NCBI GenBank assembly: GCA_017510335.1
Contig: JAFWNM010000007.1
Location: 173,439-237,438 of the forward strand
Reading direction: 5' to 3'
From: Paracoccaceae bacterium
Lineage (GTDB): Bacteria; Pseudomonadota; Alphaproteobacteria; Rhodobacterales; Rhodobacteraceae
DNA length: 64,000 nt
Part shown: positions 15,720-23,715 of the stretch, in pieces
How positions within the stretch are numbered: the stretch's first letter is position 1
Layout: each line of letters opens with the position of its first letter
The notes under the pieces: generated by a model
The model's database searches: none
What the model was told of the DNA's origin: nothing
What the model saw: the letters and a program-made list of their open reading frames with translations, nothing else
Made by a program: the position numbers and the translations under genes

Positions 15720-16498
15720 TCACACGGATTGATCTGAATGCAGATATGGGCGAAGGGTTCGGGCCTTGGGCGATGGGGGCGGATCGCGCGCTTTTGCAGG
15801 TGATCACATCTTCCAATATCGCGTGCGGGTTCCATGCGGGCGACCCGGATGTAATGGCCACAGCCATGGCGCAGGCGGTTGAAAACAACGTGGGCATCGG
15901 TGCGCATCCGGGGTTGCCGGATTTGCAGGGTTTCGGGCGGCGGCGCATGCAGATATCCTTGCCGGAAGCGCGCAATCTGGTGGCCTATCAACTGGGCGCA
16001 GCGCAGGCCATGGCGCGGTCGGTGGGCGGACAGGTGCGGCATTTGAAACTGCATGGCGCGCTGGCCAATATGGCCACACAGGACGAAGCGCTGGCGCGCG
16101 CCTGTTTTGAAGGGGCGCTGGCTGTTGATCCTGACATTATTCTGATGGTCATTTCCGGCACGGCACAATTGCGCGCAGCGCAAGCCCTTGGCGCGCGGCT
16201 GGCATGCGAGATATTCGCAGACCGCGCCTATACCGAAGACGGCGTGTTGATGGACCGCCAGTTGCCCGGTGCAGTGATTCATGACGAAGACCAGATTTGC
16301 ACCCGCATTCTGGCCATGCTGCGGGCCGGTGCGATCATCACGGCCAAAGGCACGCATCTGCCTGCGCAGATTGACACAATTTGCCTGCATGGTGACACGC
16401 AGGGCGCTGTTGCCATTGCCCGGACATTGCGCAGCGCCTTGCTGGATGCAGGCGTGATGCTGCAGCGTTTTGACGGGGCGCGCAGCACTGGACGTTAG
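15716..16498 (+). CDS. pxpA: 5-oxoprolinase subunit PxpA (LamB/YcsF family)
   Basis: A 260-residue LamB/YcsF protein, the ring-opening subunit of bacterial 5-oxoprolinase. The family opening DLNADMGEGFGPWAMG is perfect; SSNIACGFHAGDPDVM, GIGAHPGLPDLQGFGRR, LKLHGALANM and FADRAYTEDG follow in order, and ICLHGDTQGAV near the C-terminus supplies another conserved histidine. ATGA overlap with pxpC shows a single operon pxpB-pxpC-pxpA. The operon ends at a palindromic repeat. Confidence 0.92.
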   Translation: MITRIDLNADMGEGFGPWAMGADRALLQVITSSNIACGFHAGDPDVMATAMAQAVENNVGIGAHPGLPDLQGFGRRRMQISLPEARNLVAYQLGAAQAMARSVGGQVRHLKLHGALANMATQDEALARACFEGALAVDPDIILMVISGTAQLRAAQALGARLACEIFADRAYTEDGVLMDRQLPGAVIHDEDQICTRILAMLRAGAIITAKGTHLPAQIDTICLHGDTQGAVAIARTLRSALLDAGVMLQRFDGARSTGR

Positions 16499-16597
16499 TG
16501 CATGCTGTTCAAAAGCGGGAATCGTTTGACCTTCTCGAACACGCAAAATCAATAAGTCAGGGCATGTCGCGCGAATGCGAATGAACGCGACATGCCC
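16499..16597 (+). repeat. Dispersed palindromic repeat, copy 3
   Basis: Full-length copy after the pxpA stop: CATGCTGTTCAAAAGCGGGA, then CTTCTCGAACACGCAAAATC, AATAAGTCA, and a stem of GCATGTCGCG (16562-16571) with CGCGACATGC (16586-16595). It matches copy 1 nearly base for base in the stem and the CTTCTCGAAC core. It lies in the 322-bp gap between pxpA and phnD; the rest of that gap holds a Pho box and no gene. Confidence 0.75.
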
Positions 16598-16719
16598 AAA
16601 GGCAATTTCAGAAGAAGGGGGGCAAGTCCTTGTGTTCGAAATTCCGGTAGAACACGCCTGAATATCTGGTGCGCATACGGGGCCAAGGACAGGTGGCCCG
16701 TGTGCGGATTGAAACAGAA

Positions 16720-16737
16720 GTTTCACATAACTCTCAT
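16720..16737 (+). promoter_or_regulatory. Pho box upstream of phnD
   Basis: GTTTCACATAACTCTCAT fits the PhoB box CTGTCAT-N4-CTGTCAC with an 11-bp repeat period; a third weaker repeat (CGTTACAC) follows. It lies about 85 bp before the phnD start codon. PhoB (encoded at 63302) would activate phosphonate uptake here during phosphate starvation (inference from the motif). Confidence 0.65.
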
Positions 16738-16820
16738 GTGCGCGTTACACTTCGCTGCGATCAGGTCGGCGCTCCCGAATGCGGGACCAAAGCTGCCAAC
16801 CTGATGTGGAGATCACACAT

Positions 16821-17747
16821 ATGACCACCAAGGCCCTTGCCTGTCTGCTTGCCGCAACAACCGCGCTAAGCACCCTTCCCGTGACCGCCAGCGCCGATTG
16901 GCGCACTGACATGCCGGTGTTCCGTATCGGCCTGCTGGGCGGCGAGAATGAAGCCGACCGTCTGCGCAACAACGACTGTATGGCCAATGCCCTGTCCGAA
17001 CGCCTTGGGGTTCCGGTCGAAATGTTCCCCGCGCCTGACTATGCCGGTGTGATGCAGGGCCTGCTGGCAGGCCAGCTGGAATATGCAGCGCTGGGTGCGT
17101 CGGCCTATGCGGGCATTTATCTTCAGGATGCGGACGCGGTCGAACCGATCTTCGTGACCAAGGAAGCTGACGGATCGCTGGGCTATATTGCTGCAATTTA
17201 CACCCGTTCGGACACTGACATTCATTCGCTGGAAGACATGGAAGGTCATTCACTGGCCTATGCGGACCCGAATTCGGCATCCGGTTATCTGATTCCGCGG
17301 TTCGAATTGCGCCGTGCCGGTATCGTGGAGGAAGAATTCTTCAGCCGCACGGGTTTTGGTGGCGGGCATGAGCAGGCGGTGATCGCCGTACTGCAAGGCC
17401 AGTATGATGCAGGCGTGACATGGGCATCCGGTCAGGGGGACCCCGCCGAAGGGTATACCCGCGGCAACCTGAAACGCATGATCGATAACGGCCTGCTGGA
17501 TATGGCCGATCTGCGCATCATCTGGGAAAGCCCGATCATTCCCAATGGCCCCATCGTCATCCGTCAGGCCCTTCCCCAAGAGGTGAAGGACATCGTCACC
17601 GACTATCTGGCAACCCAGCATGAACAAGATGTCGAATGCTACTATAACGTAAGCTATGGCGAGGGGTTGGGCTGGGAACCTGTCACCCATGAGTTCTTCG
17701 AGGGCATTGTGGAAATGCGCCGCGAAGAACTGGCCGGTTCGCGCTGA
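16821..17747 (+). CDS. phnD: Phosphonate ABC transporter binding protein PhnD, copy 1
   Basis: A 308-residue secreted protein; signal peptide to about VTASA-DW. The mature part has the PhnD signatures [33 protein letters not shown] and [11 protein letters not shown], the last holding the residues that bind the phosphonate group. GGAG lies 10 bp before the start. It is followed at once by a strong terminator and then by a second PhnD that is closely similar along its whole length, so this copy is probably transcribed mainly on its own from the Pho box. Confidence 0.92.
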   Translation: MTTKALACLLAATTALSTLPVTASADWRTDMPVFRIGLLGGENEADRLRNNDCMANALSERLGVPVEMFPAPDYAGVMQGLLAGQLEYAALGASAYAGIYLQDADAVEPIFVTKEADGSLGYIAAIYTRSDTDIHSLEDMEGHSLAYADPNSASGYLIPRFELRRAGIVEEEFFSRTGFGGGHEQAVIAVLQGQYDAGVTWASGQGDPAEGYTRGNLKRMIDNGLLDMADLRIIWESPIIPNGPIVIRQALPQEVKDIVTDYLATQHEQDVECYYNVSYGEGLGWEPVTHEFFEGIVEMRREELAGSR

Positions 17748-17757
17748 CGCAATGTGA

Positions 17758-17787
17758 AGGGCGGCCCATCAGGGGCCGCCTTTTTTC
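17758..17787 (+). terminator. Intrinsic terminator between the two phnD copies
   Basis: GCGGCCC-ATCA-GGGGCCGC stem-loop (extended by GG/CC pairs at its base) followed by TTTTTT. It starts about 10 bp after the first phnD stop. It should strongly limit read-through into the second phnD and phnCEE. Confidence 0.85.
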
Positions 17788-17849
17788 ATGGCCCGCGCGG
17801 GGGAAATGTGCCGGGGCATTTTGACATTCTACCAAAAAGGACCACCACC

Positions 17850-18773
17850 ATGACCAAGACCTTCACCGGCGCTGCTGCCACGCTTGCTGTTCTGATGACC
17901 ACCGCTGCCCCTGCTGCCGCCGACTGGCGCGCGGATTTCGGGACATTCAACATAGGCCTGCTGGGCGGCGAGAATGAAGCCGACCGCCTGCGTCGCTATG
18001 ACTGCATGCAGGAACTTGTAGAAGAGGTGCTTGGCGTGCCGGTCGAACTGTATCCTGCCGCCGACTATGCGGGTGTCATGCAGGGCCTGCTGGCGGGCCA
18101 GTTGCATACTGCGGGCCTTGGTGCGTCCGCCTATGCGGGCATCTATCTGCAAGACCCCGATGCGGTAGAACCGCTTTTGACGCGCGCCCAGCTTGACGAC
18201 AGCCTAGGGTATTACGCGGTCATGTATGTGCGCGCCGACAGCGACATTATGACATTCGAGGATATGGAAGGCCGCAGCCTTGCCTATGCCGATCCGAATT
18301 CGGCGTCGGGTTATCTGTTCCCCAAGGGGCAGTTGCGCCTGCAAGGCATCATGGATGACGACTACTTCAGCCGCACCGGATTTGCGGGCGGGCATGAACA
18401 AGGCGTGATCGCGGTGCTGAACGGACAGTATGATGCAGGTGTCACATGGACGTCGCTTCAGGGCGAGTTCGAGGAAGGCTATTCGCGCGGCAACCTGCGC
18501 CGCATGGTAGATAACGGTCTGCTGGACATGAACGACCTGCGCATCGTGTGGGAATCCGACATTATCCCCAATGGACCGACAGTGTTTCGCAAGGATTTGC
18601 CCGATGAAGCGCGCGAGCTGCTTTTGGACTTCCACAAAAGCATGAACACCGAGCATCCGGAATGCTACCAGTTGACTGCCGGTGGCGACGACAACGGCTA
18701 TGTCGATATCGACCACAGCTTCTATGAAGGCACAGTTGCGCTGCGCCGTCAGGAACTGGAAGAGTCGCGCTGA
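17850..18773 (+). CDS. phnD: Phosphonate ABC transporter binding protein PhnD, copy 2
   Basis: A 307-residue paralogue of the preceding gene, with its own signal peptide (cleavage near APAAA-DW) and the same core motifs ([48 protein letters not shown]). The C-terminal region differs most (copy 1 CYYNVSYGEG; copy 2 [13 protein letters not shown]), which suggests a different ligand range. AAAAAGGACC supplies the ribosome site. It leads phnC-phnE-phnE on the same strand. Confidence 0.92.
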   Translation: MTKTFTGAAATLAVLMTTAAPAAADWRADFGTFNIGLLGGENEADRLRRYDCMQELVEEVLGVPVELYPAADYAGVMQGLLAGQLHTAGLGASAYAGIYLQDPDAVEPLLTRAQLDDSLGYYAVMYVRADSDIMTFEDMEGRSLAYADPNSASGYLFPKGQLRLQGIMDDDYFSRTGFAGGHEQGVIAVLNGQYDAGVTWTSLQGEFEEGYSRGNLRRMVDNGLLDMNDLRIVWESDIIPNGPTVFRKDLPDEARELLLDFHKSMNTEHPECYQLTAGGDDNGYVDIDHSFYEGTVALRRQELEESR

Positions 18774-18862
18774 TCCCTATCACCGACACTGGCAGGCTCT
18801 TGCATCGGCGAGGGTCTGCGTTTTTTCGCGGCTCCCCCCCCGCCGCTGACAGGAGTAGACCT

Positions 18863-19681
18863 ATGCTGGAATTCAAGGGACTGACAAAACAGTTCAACAG
18901 CACCATTGCCGTCAAACCCGCGACACTTGCCATTCCTGACGGGCAGATGGTGGGCATTATCGGGCGGTCTGGCGCGGGCAAATCCACGCTTTTACGGATG
19001 ATCAACCGCCTGAACGAACCCTCGGGCGGGCAGATGCTGTTTCAGGGGCGCGACATAACTGCCCTGAAGGGGCGCGAATTGCGCCAGTGGCGCAATGAAT
19101 GCGCGATGGTGTTTCAGCAGTTCAACCTTGTGGGCCGCCTGAACGTGATCACCAATGTCATGTCGGGGCGGTTGTTCCATCATGGGTTCGCCTCCTCGAT
19201 GCTGGGGATATTCACCGCCAAGGAACGCGCATTCGCCATTCGCGCGCTGGACCGGCTGGGCATGGCGCATGTCGCGCTGCAACAAACCGACACATTGTCG
19301 GGCGGGCAGATGCAGCGTGTGGCCATTGCGCGCGCGCTGGTGCAGGAACCGCGCATCATGCTGGCCGACGAACCCATAGCCAGCCTTGACCCGCTGAACG
19401 CCAAAGTGGTGATGGACGCGCTGCGCGCCATCAACCGCGAAGACGGGCTGACGGTTATTTGCAACCTGCACACGCTGGACACGGCACGCCAGTATTGCGA
19501 CCGCATCATCGGGATGCAGGATGGCGTCATCGTCTTTGACGGCACACCCGGCGAGCTGACCGACAAAGCCGCGCGCGAGATTTATGGCGCCGAAGCCGAA
19601 GAAGCCTTTTCCGAAGCGATGACATCAACCGCTTTGCGCCCCAAACCAGCCGCGCAGCCTGAAGCGCGCGTGGTGAACTGA
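18863..19681 (+). CDS. phnC: Phosphonate ABC transporter ATP-binding protein PhnC
   Basis: A 272-residue ATPase. Walker A is GRSGAGKST near residue 37, the Q-loop lies in MVFQQFNLV, the signature is [15 protein letters not shown], Walker B is [13 protein letters not shown], and the switch histidine is in CNLHTLD. These, with [14 protein letters not shown], match PhnC. The ATG at 18863 follows AGGAG by 8 bp. It drives import through the two PhnE permeases encoded directly after it. The C-terminal 35 residues ([17 protein letters not shown]) are a non-conserved tail. Confidence 0.93.
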   Translation: MLEFKGLTKQFNSTIAVKPATLAIPDGQMVGIIGRSGAGKSTLLRMINRLNEPSGGQMLFQGRDITALKGRELRQWRNECAMVFQQFNLVGRLNVITNVMSGRLFHHGFASSMLGIFTAKERAFAIRALDRLGMAHVALQQTDTLSGGQMQRVAIARALVQEPRIMLADEPIASLDPLNAKVVMDALRAINREDGLTVICNLHTLDTARQYCDRIIGMQDGVIVFDGTPGELTDKAAREIYGAEAEEAFSEAMTSTALRPKPAAQPEARVVN

Positions 19682-19682
19682 C

Positions 19683-20615
19683 ATGGCCAGCGTCACGACA
19701 AACGGGCCGCAAAACGGGGCGGACCGCGACCCGGTCACCTTGTTCGAAGGGCACCGCGCGCAGATGATCCGCGACCGCATGGTGGTCAATATTACGCTGG
19801 TGGTGCTGTTTTTGGCCTTTCTGGCGTGGTCAGTCTGGATTTCGCGCTTCACGCCGGACCGTCTGGCAACGGGTATCCCGCGCATATTCGAATATTTCGG
19901 CACGGTCATTCCGGCGCTGCAATGGGATGTCATGTTCGACGCCCGCAACGAGGCGGGCCGCTTTCCGGCCGGGTCACTGGGCTATTGGTATAATGATTTC
20001 TGGAAATATCTGCGCCTGATCTGGGAAACCATCCTGATGGCGCTGACGGCCACATTGCTGGGCACAGGGCTGGCCGTGGTGCTGTCGTTTCTGGCGGCGC
20101 GCAATTGCACGCCCTACCCGTGGATGGGCGCAGCCGCGCGGCGGTTTCTGGAATTCTGCCGCGGGGTTCCCGAAATCCTGTTTGCGCTGATCTTGGTGTT
20201 TGCAGTGGGTATTGGCCCGCTGGCAGGTGTGCTGGCCATCACCATTCACGCCACAGGCGCGCTGGGCAAGCTGTTTTCCGAAGTGAATGAAAACGCCTCC
20301 ATGCGGCCGGTGGACGGCATCAAGGCCGTGGGCGGGTCATGGTTCGAACAGATGCGCTATGGCATCCTGCCGCAAGTGCTGCCCAATTTCACATCCTACG
20401 CGCTGTGGCGGTTTGAAATCAACGTGCGCGCGTCGGCCGTGGTGGGGTTTGTGGGCGCGGGTGGCATTGGTGCCGAACTGAGCCACACAATCAGCTTCTA
20501 TTCTGATGACCGGGTCACGGCAGTGTTGATCCTTATTGTTCTGACAGTCACCATGATTGACCTTCTGTCCGAACGCCTGCGCCATGCATTGATCGGCAAG
20601 GAGAACATGAAATGA
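19683..20615 (+). CDS. phnE: Phosphonate ABC transporter permease PhnE, first copy
   Basis: A 310-residue inner-membrane permease. Membrane segments occur near residues 38-56, 115-140, 160-190, 238-262 and 270-290. The cytoplasmic EAA-type loop that contacts PhnC is seen around DGIKAVGGSWFEQMRYGILP near residue 205. FCRGVPEILFALILVFAVGIGPLAGVLA is typical of PhnE. The gene begins one base after phnC and overlaps the second phnE, so the pair probably forms a heterodimeric channel. Confidence 0.92.
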   Translation: MASVTTNGPQNGADRDPVTLFEGHRAQMIRDRMVVNITLVVLFLAFLAWSVWISRFTPDRLATGIPRIFEYFGTVIPALQWDVMFDARNEAGRFPAGSLGYWYNDFWKYLRLIWETILMALTATLLGTGLAVVLSFLAARNCTPYPWMGAAARRFLEFCRGVPEILFALILVFAVGIGPLAGVLAITIHATGALGKLFSEVNENASMRPVDGIKAVGGSWFEQMRYGILPQVLPNFTSYALWRFEINVRASAVVGFVGAGGIGAELSHTISFYSDDRVTAVLILIVLTVTMIDLLSERLRHALIGKENMK

Positions 20616-21469
20616 GCACGCTTGCCTTCGCAGCGGTGACCGATGCCGATATCGCGGCCCTGCGCAAACGCAACCCGCAAGCCTTCAGCGACCCGTTTGC
20701 AACAACCCTCAAAGTGCTGAGTTGGGCGGGGATTATCCTGTATCTGGCATGGTCGCTGCATTTCTTCGAAATCGGCAAACTGCTGAGCGCATCGGACAGG
20801 GTATGGATGCTGCTGCGGCGCATGGTCATATGGCAGGACATGGCCAGTTGGCAATATGGCAATATCTACAAAGGGATAGCGCAAACTGTCGCCATGGCGT
20901 TCCTTGGAACGCTGCTGGGCACGATCTTCGCATTGGGGCTGGCGTTTTTTGCTGCGCGCAACACAATGCCGGTGGGGATAATCCGCCATGCGGTGCGCCG
21001 GGTTCTGGATGTGTTCCGCGGCATCGATTCCGTGGTCTGGGGCCTTGTTTTCGTGCGGGCTGTGGGCCTTGGGCCATTGGCAGGTGTGCTGGCGATCTGG
21101 ATTTCCGATATGGGAAACCTGGCCAAACTGTATTCCGAAGCCATCGAGAATATCGACCGCAAACAGGTTGAAGGGGTGCGCGCCACGGGGGCAGATACAG
21201 GCCGGATCATCCGCTACGGATACCTGCCGCAGATATTGCCAGTGTTCATTTCGCTGTCGCTGTATTCGTTCGAGTCCTCGACCCGGTCTGCGACCATTCT
21301 GGGGCTTGTGGGCGCAGGCGGGATTGGCATGATCATCATCGAGCGTTTTCGCGCAGGGTTGTTTGACCAGGTGGCTTTCGTGGTGCTGAATGTGCTGGTG
21401 GTGATCGCGGTGATCGATTGGGGGTCCGGGCTGATCCGCAAGCGGTTCATCGGAGAGCGCGGTCACTGA
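20612..21469 (+). CDS. phnE: Phosphonate ABC transporter permease PhnE, second copy
   Basis: A 285-residue permease similar to its upstream neighbour: VFRGIDSVVWGLVFVRAVGL corresponds to the first copy's FCRGVPEILFALI segment, and VEGVRATGADTGRIIRYGYL is the EAA-type loop. About five membrane helices. Start overlaps the end of the first phnE (ATGA). A hairpin follows the stop codon by about 25 bp. Confidence 0.92.
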   Translation: MSTLAFAAVTDADIAALRKRNPQAFSDPFATTLKVLSWAGIILYLAWSLHFFEIGKLLSASDRVWMLLRRMVIWQDMASWQYGNIYKGIAQTVAMAFLGTLLGTIFALGLAFFAARNTMPVGIIRHAVRRVLDVFRGIDSVVWGLVFVRAVGLGPLAGVLAIWISDMGNLAKLYSEAIENIDRKQVEGVRATGADTGRIIRYGYLPQILPVFISLSLYSFESSTRSATILGLVGAGGIGMIIIERFRAGLFDQVAFVVLNVLVVIAVIDWGSGLIRKRFIGERGH

Positions 21470-21493
21470 CCCCTGCGGCTGTGCCAGATTGTT

Positions 21494-21523
21494 CCCGCCG
21501 GTGCCTCCGGCGGGGATATTTTT
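21494..21523 (+). terminator. Hairpin with T-rich tail after phnE
   Basis: Perfect 8-bp stem CCCGCCGG / CCGGCGGG with loop TGCCT, followed by GATATTTTT. It may end the phnD-C-E-E transcript or partly attenuate the genes behind it. The tail GGGGATATTTTTGCCAGAAT resembles a sequence between phnK and phnL near 29574, so it may be part of a second repeat family. Confidence 0.6.
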
Positions 21524-21543
21524 GCCAGAATGAAAGCAGGTGC

Positions 21544-22191
21544 ATGCATATTGTGATTACAGGTGTGGCGCGCGGGATTGGTCGTGAGCTGGCTTTGCAG
21601 GCCGTCGCGCGCGGGTGGCAGGTGACTGGCACTGTGCGGCGCGCAGGCGACGCGCCAGAGGGGGTGCGCGAGATCCTTGCGGATATGCGGCAGCCCGACC
21701 GCCTGCACGCGATTGGCCCGCAGCTTGGGGCGGTGGATGTTCTGGTCAATAATGCGGGCGTGATCGGGCCTGACCGGCAATCGACGCTGGATATGGATTT
21801 CGAGGGTTTCGCGCAGACACTTATGGTCAACGCGCTGGCCCCGCTGGCCATGGCGCAAGCCGTGCGCCCGCAGATGCGGGCAGGCGGGCGCATTCTGACG
21901 ATATCAAGCCAGATGTCCTGGATGGGATATGCGAAATCCGACCGGATTGCCTATCGTGCGTCGAAGGTGGCCGTGAACAAGGTGATGCAGGGACTTGCCA
22001 CCGATTTGCGCGCGCAGGGCATTTCTGTGGTATTGATTGACCCCGGCTGGGTGCGCACGGATATGGGCGGGCCTGACGCAGAAGACGACGTGACCGATGT
22101 GGCGCGCGGGATACTGGATATTGCGAATACGCTGGATATGGCCCGCACTGGCCGTTTCCTGCATTGGCGCGGCAAGGAGCGCGATTTCTGA
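21544..22191 (+). CDS. Short-chain dehydrogenase/reductase in the phosphonate locus
   Basis: A 215-residue SDR. N-terminal TGVARGIGREL is the cofactor glycine motif, VNNAGV follows, and the catalytic triad is S in ISSQMSWMG, Y in IAYRASK and the K three residues on. VTGTVRR after the second strand, with basic residues, favours NADP. It starts 75 bp after phnE and overlaps the hexapeptide transferase gene. It could process the sugar or aldehyde product of phosphonate breakdown; no substrate is visible. Confidence 0.8.
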   Translation: MHIVITGVARGIGRELALQAVARGWQVTGTVRRAGDAPEGVREILADMRQPDRLHAIGPQLGAVDVLVNNAGVIGPDRQSTLDMDFEGFAQTLMVNALAPLAMAQAVRPQMRAGGRILTISSQMSWMGYAKSDRIAYRASKVAVNKVMQGLATDLRAQGISVVLIDPGWVRTDMGGPDAEDDVTDVARGILDIANTLDMARTGRFLHWRGKERDF

Positions 22192-22823
22192 TGAGCCGAA
22201 AATTATCGCCGGAAGGCGCGCTGATTCACCCTGATTGCCGGATTGTCGACAGCCGGTTGGGTGCGTGGACGGAAATCGGCGCGGGCAGTGCGCTGTCGAA
22301 TATGACGATGGGGGATTACAGTTATTGCGCGCGGGGCTGTGACATTGCCAATGCAGATATCGGCAAGTTCGTCAATATCGCCGCCAATGTGCGCATTGGT
22401 CCGACCGACCACCCGATGGACCGCGCCAGCCTGCATCATTTTCTGTATCGCTCCAACCTGTATTGGGAAGATGAGGCGCCGGATGCCGCGTTTTTCAAGG
22501 CCCGTGCGGCGCGCCGGGTGCGTATCGGGCATGATGTCTGGATCGGGCATGGCGCGATCATCCGACCTGATGTCAGCATTGGCAATGGCGCGGTGGTGGG
22601 GGCGGGCGCGGTTGTGACGCGCGATGTGGCCCCCTATACCATTGTTGTGGGGGTGCCCGCCGAGAAGCTGCGCCGTCGTTTTCCCAAGCAGGTCGCGCGC
22701 AGGCTGGATGCCCTTGGGTGGTGGGATTGGGACCATGACCGGCTGCGCATGGCGCTAAGTGATTTCCGCCATCTGGAGGTCGAGGCATTCGTGGCGAAAT
22801 ACGAGGAGGTGACACTGCATTGA
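22191..22823 (+). CDS. Phosphonate-locus hexapeptide acyltransferase (TIGR03308-like)
   Basis: A 210-residue left-handed beta-helix acyltransferase. Hexapeptide turns run from MTMGDYSYCARGCDIANADIG through IGHDVWIGHGAIIRPDVSIG and VVGAGAVVTRDVAPYTIVVG. The WDWDHDRLRMAL tail and general build match the chloramphenicol-acetyltransferase-like proteins found in C-P lyase operons. By analogy with PhnO it may acetylate aminoalkylphosphonates, but PhnO is a GNAT enzyme, so this is a different fold. ATGA-type overlap with the SDR upstream; the next start overlaps its stop. Confidence 0.78.
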   Translation: MSRKLSPEGALIHPDCRIVDSRLGAWTEIGAGSALSNMTMGDYSYCARGCDIANADIGKFVNIAANVRIGPTDHPMDRASLHHFLYRSNLYWEDEAPDAAFFKARAARRVRIGHDVWIGHGAIIRPDVSIGNGAVVGAGAVVTRDVAPYTIVVGVPAEKLRRRFPKQVARRLDALGWWDWDHDRLRMALSDFRHLEVEAFVAKYEEVTLH

Positions 22824-23146
22824 TGACCAGCGGAAACACCGACAGTCTTCGCGTTTTGACCGCGCAAGTCGCGCAGGTTTCGGATCTGTATTCTCAGCGT
22901 TTCGATATTTGTCGCGATGAGTTTTGGCACCTGGCAAAGCTAACTGAAGAGCTCGGCGAACTCACCGCCGTCATCTTGCGTCAAACCGGTCGGGGCCGTG
23001 CAAAGGACACGACAGAATCAGAGCTGAAACGACAGCTTGAAGATGAAATGGCCGACCTGCTGGCGCATGTCTTGCTTCTGGCACGACATCGCGACATTGA
23101 TCTGGAAGCAGCCTTAGAGCGAAAGTGGCTGGCCCACCTGCGGTGA
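22823..23146 (+). CDS. MazG-like nucleotide pyrophosphohydrolase
   Basis: A 107-residue all-alpha NTP-PPase. The metal motif is seen as LTEELGELTAV (EExxE) and, after a spacer, LEDEMADLLAHVLLLA (ExxxD). One MazG domain only, so dimeric or tetrameric. It begins within the stop codon of the hexapeptide transferase (TGATG) and looks translationally coupled. Its codon use and base content seem less GC-rich than its neighbours, which hints at later acquisition. In a C-P lyase locus it might clear a nucleotide or 5-triphosphate by-product (inference). It converges with the Nudix gene, leaving 8 bp. Confidence 0.75.
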   Translation: MTSGNTDSLRVLTAQVAQVSDLYSQRFDICRDEFWHLAKLTEELGELTAVILRQTGRGRAKDTTESELKRQLEDEMADLLAHVLLLARHRDIDLEAALERKWLAHLR

Positions 23147-23154
23147 CAGGCAGA

Positions 23155-23715
23155 TCATGCAACAAGTTGATTTCCGCGCAACTTACCCAGGAACCTTTCC
23201 AGATTTGGATCAGTGTCATCGAGGGGCGCGTCATCAAAGCGGAACCAGTGCATGTTGCGGTATTCGCGGCGGTCATAATCGGGGATCTGGCCTGCATGTC
23301 CCTGCACCGGATACCACAGCGACACATCTTCATGCGGGTTTGCGCCGACCGTCGCGGAAATGGTCAGAAAAACCGGCCCGTCACTTAGGAAACGCGCGGG
23401 CATGCGCAATTCTTCCAGGCATTCGCGCTGCACTGTGTCGCGCGGGTGTTCGTCTGGTTCGACATGCCCGCCGGGTGGCAACCACAGGCCGGAACTGATG
23501 TGGTCCCCCAGCAGGATGTGACCGTCATTGACTACAGGAAAATAGCTGACCAGATGCAGGGGCGGTGTTGCTGGCGGGGCCATGCGGCACAGCGTGGCCC
23601 CTGAACGCACCCAGTCAAGCGCGCGGTTCAGATGGTCGATTTCCAGCAGGTCGACAGGGCGTATCCGGCGGAATTCGGCGGCAATCAATGCGGCATAGGT
23701 CATGGGCAGGGTCAT
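23155..23715 (-). CDS. Nudix hydrolase
   Basis: A 186-residue Nudix protein. The Nudix box runs GHVEPDEHPRDTVQRECLEE near residues 87-106 and fits G-x5-E-x7-R-E-U-x-E-E. An N-terminal helical part (RRIRPVDLLEIDHLNRALDW) precedes it. The start at 23715 overlaps the stop of the upstream phnM-like gene as ATGA; an internal ATG at 23703 is an alternative. Position behind a phnM paralogue and phnF suggests it hydrolyses a diphosphate bond in a phosphonate intermediate, possibly doing or backing up the PhnM reaction (inference). Confidence 0.82.
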   Translation of the reverse strand: MTLPMTYAALIAAEFRRIRPVDLLEIDHLNRALDWVRSGATLCRMAPPATPPLHLVSYFPVVNDGHILLGDHISSGLWLPPGGHVEPDEHPRDTVQRECLEELRMPARFLSDGPVFLTISATVGANPHEDVSLWYPVQGHAGQIPDYDRREYRNMHWFRFDDAPLDDTDPNLERFLGKLRGNQLVA

